Shown piece by piece: positions 61,801-64,000 of a DNA stretch of 64,000 bases. Every line of letters starts with the position of its first letter. Positions within the stretch are counted from its first letter, which is position 1. The position numbers and the translations under genes are program-made. The stretch spans positions 117,261,641 to 117,325,640 of the forward strand of contig NC_045428.1 of the NCBI RefSeq assembly GCF_902635505.1, written 5' to 3'. This DNA is from Sarcophilus harrisii (Eukaryota; Chordata; Mammalia; Dasyuromorphia; Dasyuridae). The notes below the pieces were generated by a model that was given only the letters and a program-made list of their open reading frames with translations, did not search any database and was not told the origin of the DNA.

Positions 61801-61900
61801 CTATCCTCAACCCCCAATGTGTACTGAGGAAAATGGGGGCTCAGGTGAAACAAACTGATTTATCCAATTTATATACAGTAAAGGGCAGAGCGAAAACATG
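61801..61900 (-). repeat. unnamed repeat, arm B of an inverted pair
   Basis: The reverse complement aligns base for base with arm A. About 11 differences in 100, nearly all transitions. Confidence 0.85.
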
Positions 61901-63034
61901 AAAACAAATAGTTCTTTAAAAAGGTAGAATTACTTGATGAGTATAAATAAATATTGTTGAATTAAAATATATTCAAATTATTTGTAAAGATGGCAATCAG
62001 AAGAGTAGAAAAGTAGATCTGATTTAACATTTTTCCCTTTAAAATGAGTGGATTACTGTCAAAATTATATAATGGATTGACATCTATCTCCTAGTTTCAT
62101 AGAAGAGAATTAAAGGACTATTTTGATATCTAATTAAAGGAAGCACATTGGAGAAAATGAATGGGAAAGGAAGAAAAAAACATCAGATAGTTCCTATTCT
62201 TTAAAGGTGGTAGAACAGTGAATCTTTCTACCTTTCTACCACCTTTTCTAAAAGTGGTAGATTATAGTCTGGATTGAAAAAATAGAAAAGACAGATATGG
62301 GTGAGTAAAAAACAAAATTAATGTTTATTTTATTTAGTGGAAAAGAGTTAAATTACAAAATTGAAAGGAGTTACAAGTTGACTTAAAAACATAACTCATA
62401 TTGAATATATAGGAAATTTGTCAAAAACAATAGAGACATTTAGAATGAGAACTATCCATTTCAGTGTTTCAGCTACCTGCAGAAAATCAGGAGTTATAAT
62501 AATGAGATGTTTCTGTTGTTGTTTGTACCTGTGATGTCATTAGAGTAAGGAACTTCTAGTAAGTAAGGAAACTGAATCTGTTGATGCAAATCTATGTCTT
62601 CATCTTGATCTTCTAAAATTACTATTACACAGGTTTCTAGATTTAATTCTATATAATCTAAATATCAATCTAATATTTCATACCAATAGTAATAACAATT
62701 CATTGAAAAGAATATTAAGGAAAATAATAAAACAACATTTGCACTTGAATAATTGTTTTATCAGATTTCAAATAACAATTAATTACCAAAGTGATCTGGT
62801 AATGTATTTTTTTAAAAGTATTTTAAGAATATAGGTTTGATAACTTTTTTGCCATGCTTTTTAGAATACCTATTCCTCCCATCCCCAAGATAGGTATTAA
62901 AATGGCTTTTTAACCAAAATCAGCTTAATATTAATAATACTTTTTTAATTAAAAAAGCTATTTAGATGTTGGGCTGCAGTAAAAGAAGCATAGTTTTGAG
63001 AAAGAGAGGGTTTTTTTTTTTTTTTTTTTTTCTG

Positions 63035-63500
63035 GTCCTTGTCAGATCTCATTTGAATTGAGTTTTTGGCATCAGAAGGATATTGATAAACTGTGGAAAG
63101 TGTCCAGAGGATAGCAACCAAGATAGCTAAAACTTTGTGTTCATTATACATGAAGATTTGCTGAAAGAACTAAATATCCTAGAAAATAGCCTAGAATAAA
63201 TAGCCTAGAAAAGAACAGACTGAAATGGGAACATGGTAGTTGTCTTCAAGTATTTGAAGGGCTATCATGTGGAAGAGGGATTAATTTTGTTCTGTTTAAC
63301 TTCAGTGGACCAAAGCAGGAGTAATAGCTATAAGCTTCACAAAAGCCAATTAAGTCTTGTTATCAAGGAAAACTTCCTATTGATCAGAGCTATCCAAAAT
63401 CTAAATGAGCTACTCCCAGAAAGTTGATTCTACCTCCTTAGAGATCTTCTAAAGACTGAATGATGTTATAGTGGGGATTCCTTTTGTGTATGGCTATGAT
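63035..63500 (+). repeat. CR1/L3 LINE 3' region
   Basis: gtgtccagaggatagcaacca...tagttgtcttcaagtatttgaagggctatcatgtggaagagggatt...aaacttcctattgatcagagc is the conserved CR1/L3 terminal segment. A T-run lies at 63011-63030. Confidence 0.88.
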
Positions 63501-63529
63501 TGGTAAAACAAGTTTCAACTTTTAATTGT

Positions 63530-63700
63530 CAACTTTTTTTCATACTTTTTTAAATGTTAAACGTGTGCAATTCTTTTATACATATTTCCACAAATATGCT
63601 ACATAAGAAAAATCAGATCAAAAAAAATGAGAAAGAAAACAAAATGCAAGCAAACAACAAAAAGTGAAAATACTATATTGTGGTCTGTACTGTGCTTTCT
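63530..63700 (-). repeat. L1 3' UTR fragment, antisense
   Basis: aaatgttaaacgtgtgcaattc...aagaaaaatcagatca...aaaatgcaagcaaacaac...atactatattgtgg, abutting the ERV sequence on its right. Confidence 0.8.
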
Positions 63701-63701
63701 A

Positions 63702-64000
63702 GAGCCCCCACGCTGTGGTACCAAAATACACCATCTGGACTAGGTCTCTGAAAGATCTCAGGACAAGCCTGAGTCCTTGGTCTTAGTGGAGGAGTGATGA
63801 GGCAGAGACCCACATAGATGGTCAAATATGGAATCCCTTTATTTCAAGTTCTTTCAGCTCTAACTACCTTAGTAAAATTACTATCACCGTAGCACACTGA
63901 GCATGTATTAACTATAAGCACCCTGTTATTATTATTTAAATGCCTCTTTTAGTGCAAGTGTCTCTGCTTCAAGTAGAAACACAGTTTGTCACTCCCCCTG
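63702..64000 (-). mobile_element. ERV LTR with adjoining primer-binding-site remnant (fossil), cut by window edge
   Basis: On the minus strand, a poly-A signal (AATAAAGGGATTCC) is followed by a U5-like segment ending ...GGTACCACA near 63714, a short spacer and TGGGGGCTC at 63710-63702. The last matches the start of a tRNA-Pro-type primer binding site, as in gammaretrovirus-like (ERV1) elements. The rest of the internal region is not seen in the window. Confidence 0.65.

Larger units (their letters stand above)
41244..64000 (+). other. UCHL3: UCHL3 intron 2 (incomplete, to the window edge)
   Basis: Begins GTGAGTGAG after the VTNQ exon. I found no later UCHL3 exon. 43109-44024, 44746-45540, 47066-47690, 54131-54940, 55291-56304, 56860-57530, 58948-60140, 60251-60880 and 61901-63034 hold nothing that I can name beyond minor MIR scraps (for example 59270-59420). 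Confidence 0.75.

Overview
The window is nuclear DNA from a mammal, almost certainly a marsupial. The repeats show this: tRNA-derived SINEs opening with 'ggcagctag...gcgcagtgga', a SINE with a BovB/RTE-type tail, several marsupial-type L1 3' ends, and abundant L2, MIR/CORE-SINE and CR1/L3 copies. An Australian marsupial is a guess from the L1 3' ends only. There is no bacterial, phage or CRISPR content. Most of the window is non-coding, and nearly all long open frames lie in simple repeats or old LINEs.

Two host genes are recognisable and lie head to head. COMMD6 is on the minus strand with four coding exons: 24215-24174, 24078-24067, 16366-16214 and 15028-14978. They encode a complete 85-residue protein that is essentially a bare COMM domain, a subunit type of the endosomal Commander/CCC complex. 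UCHL3, a ubiquitin C-terminal hydrolase, is on the plus strand. Only its first two coding exons are present (41096-41137 and 41232-41243), and the gene runs off the right edge. The start codons are about 16.9 kb apart, and each gene has its own GC-rich promoter.

The main observation is that the 5' ends of the two genes are mirror images. Each has a first coding segment of 14 codons ending in phase 0, a first intron of 94-95 bp, and a 12-nt microexon encoding the same peptide, Val-Thr-Asn-Gln. The two microexons match at 9 of 12 bases. The human proteins, recalled from memory, are also alike here (PLDAKSD-VTNQ in COMMD6, PLEANPE-VTNQ in UCHL3). I infer that COMMD6 acquired its N-terminus by an inverted duplication of the UCHL3 5' end.

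Layout. 1-14.9 kb: region 3' of COMMD6, with SINEs, L2, an L1 nested inside an opposite-strand L1, and a solo LTR with target duplications. 14.9-24.3 kb: COMMD6, with a cytochrome b NUMT in intron 2. 24.3-40.3 kb: spacer filled with L1, L2 and LTR copies, including a near-full-length L2 and an L1 3' transduction. 40.3-41.6 kb: poly-C tract, two CTCF-like motifs, a perfect NRF1 motif and the UCHL3 start. 41.6-64 kb: UCHL3 intron 2, with a 659-bp tandem duplication, L2, CR1/L3, L1, SINE and LTR copies, and a pair of inverted 100-bp segments I cannot name.

All family names come from sequence memory, without a database search. Exon boundaries in COMMD6 and UCHL3 are exact; repeat edges are approximate unless target-site duplications are given.
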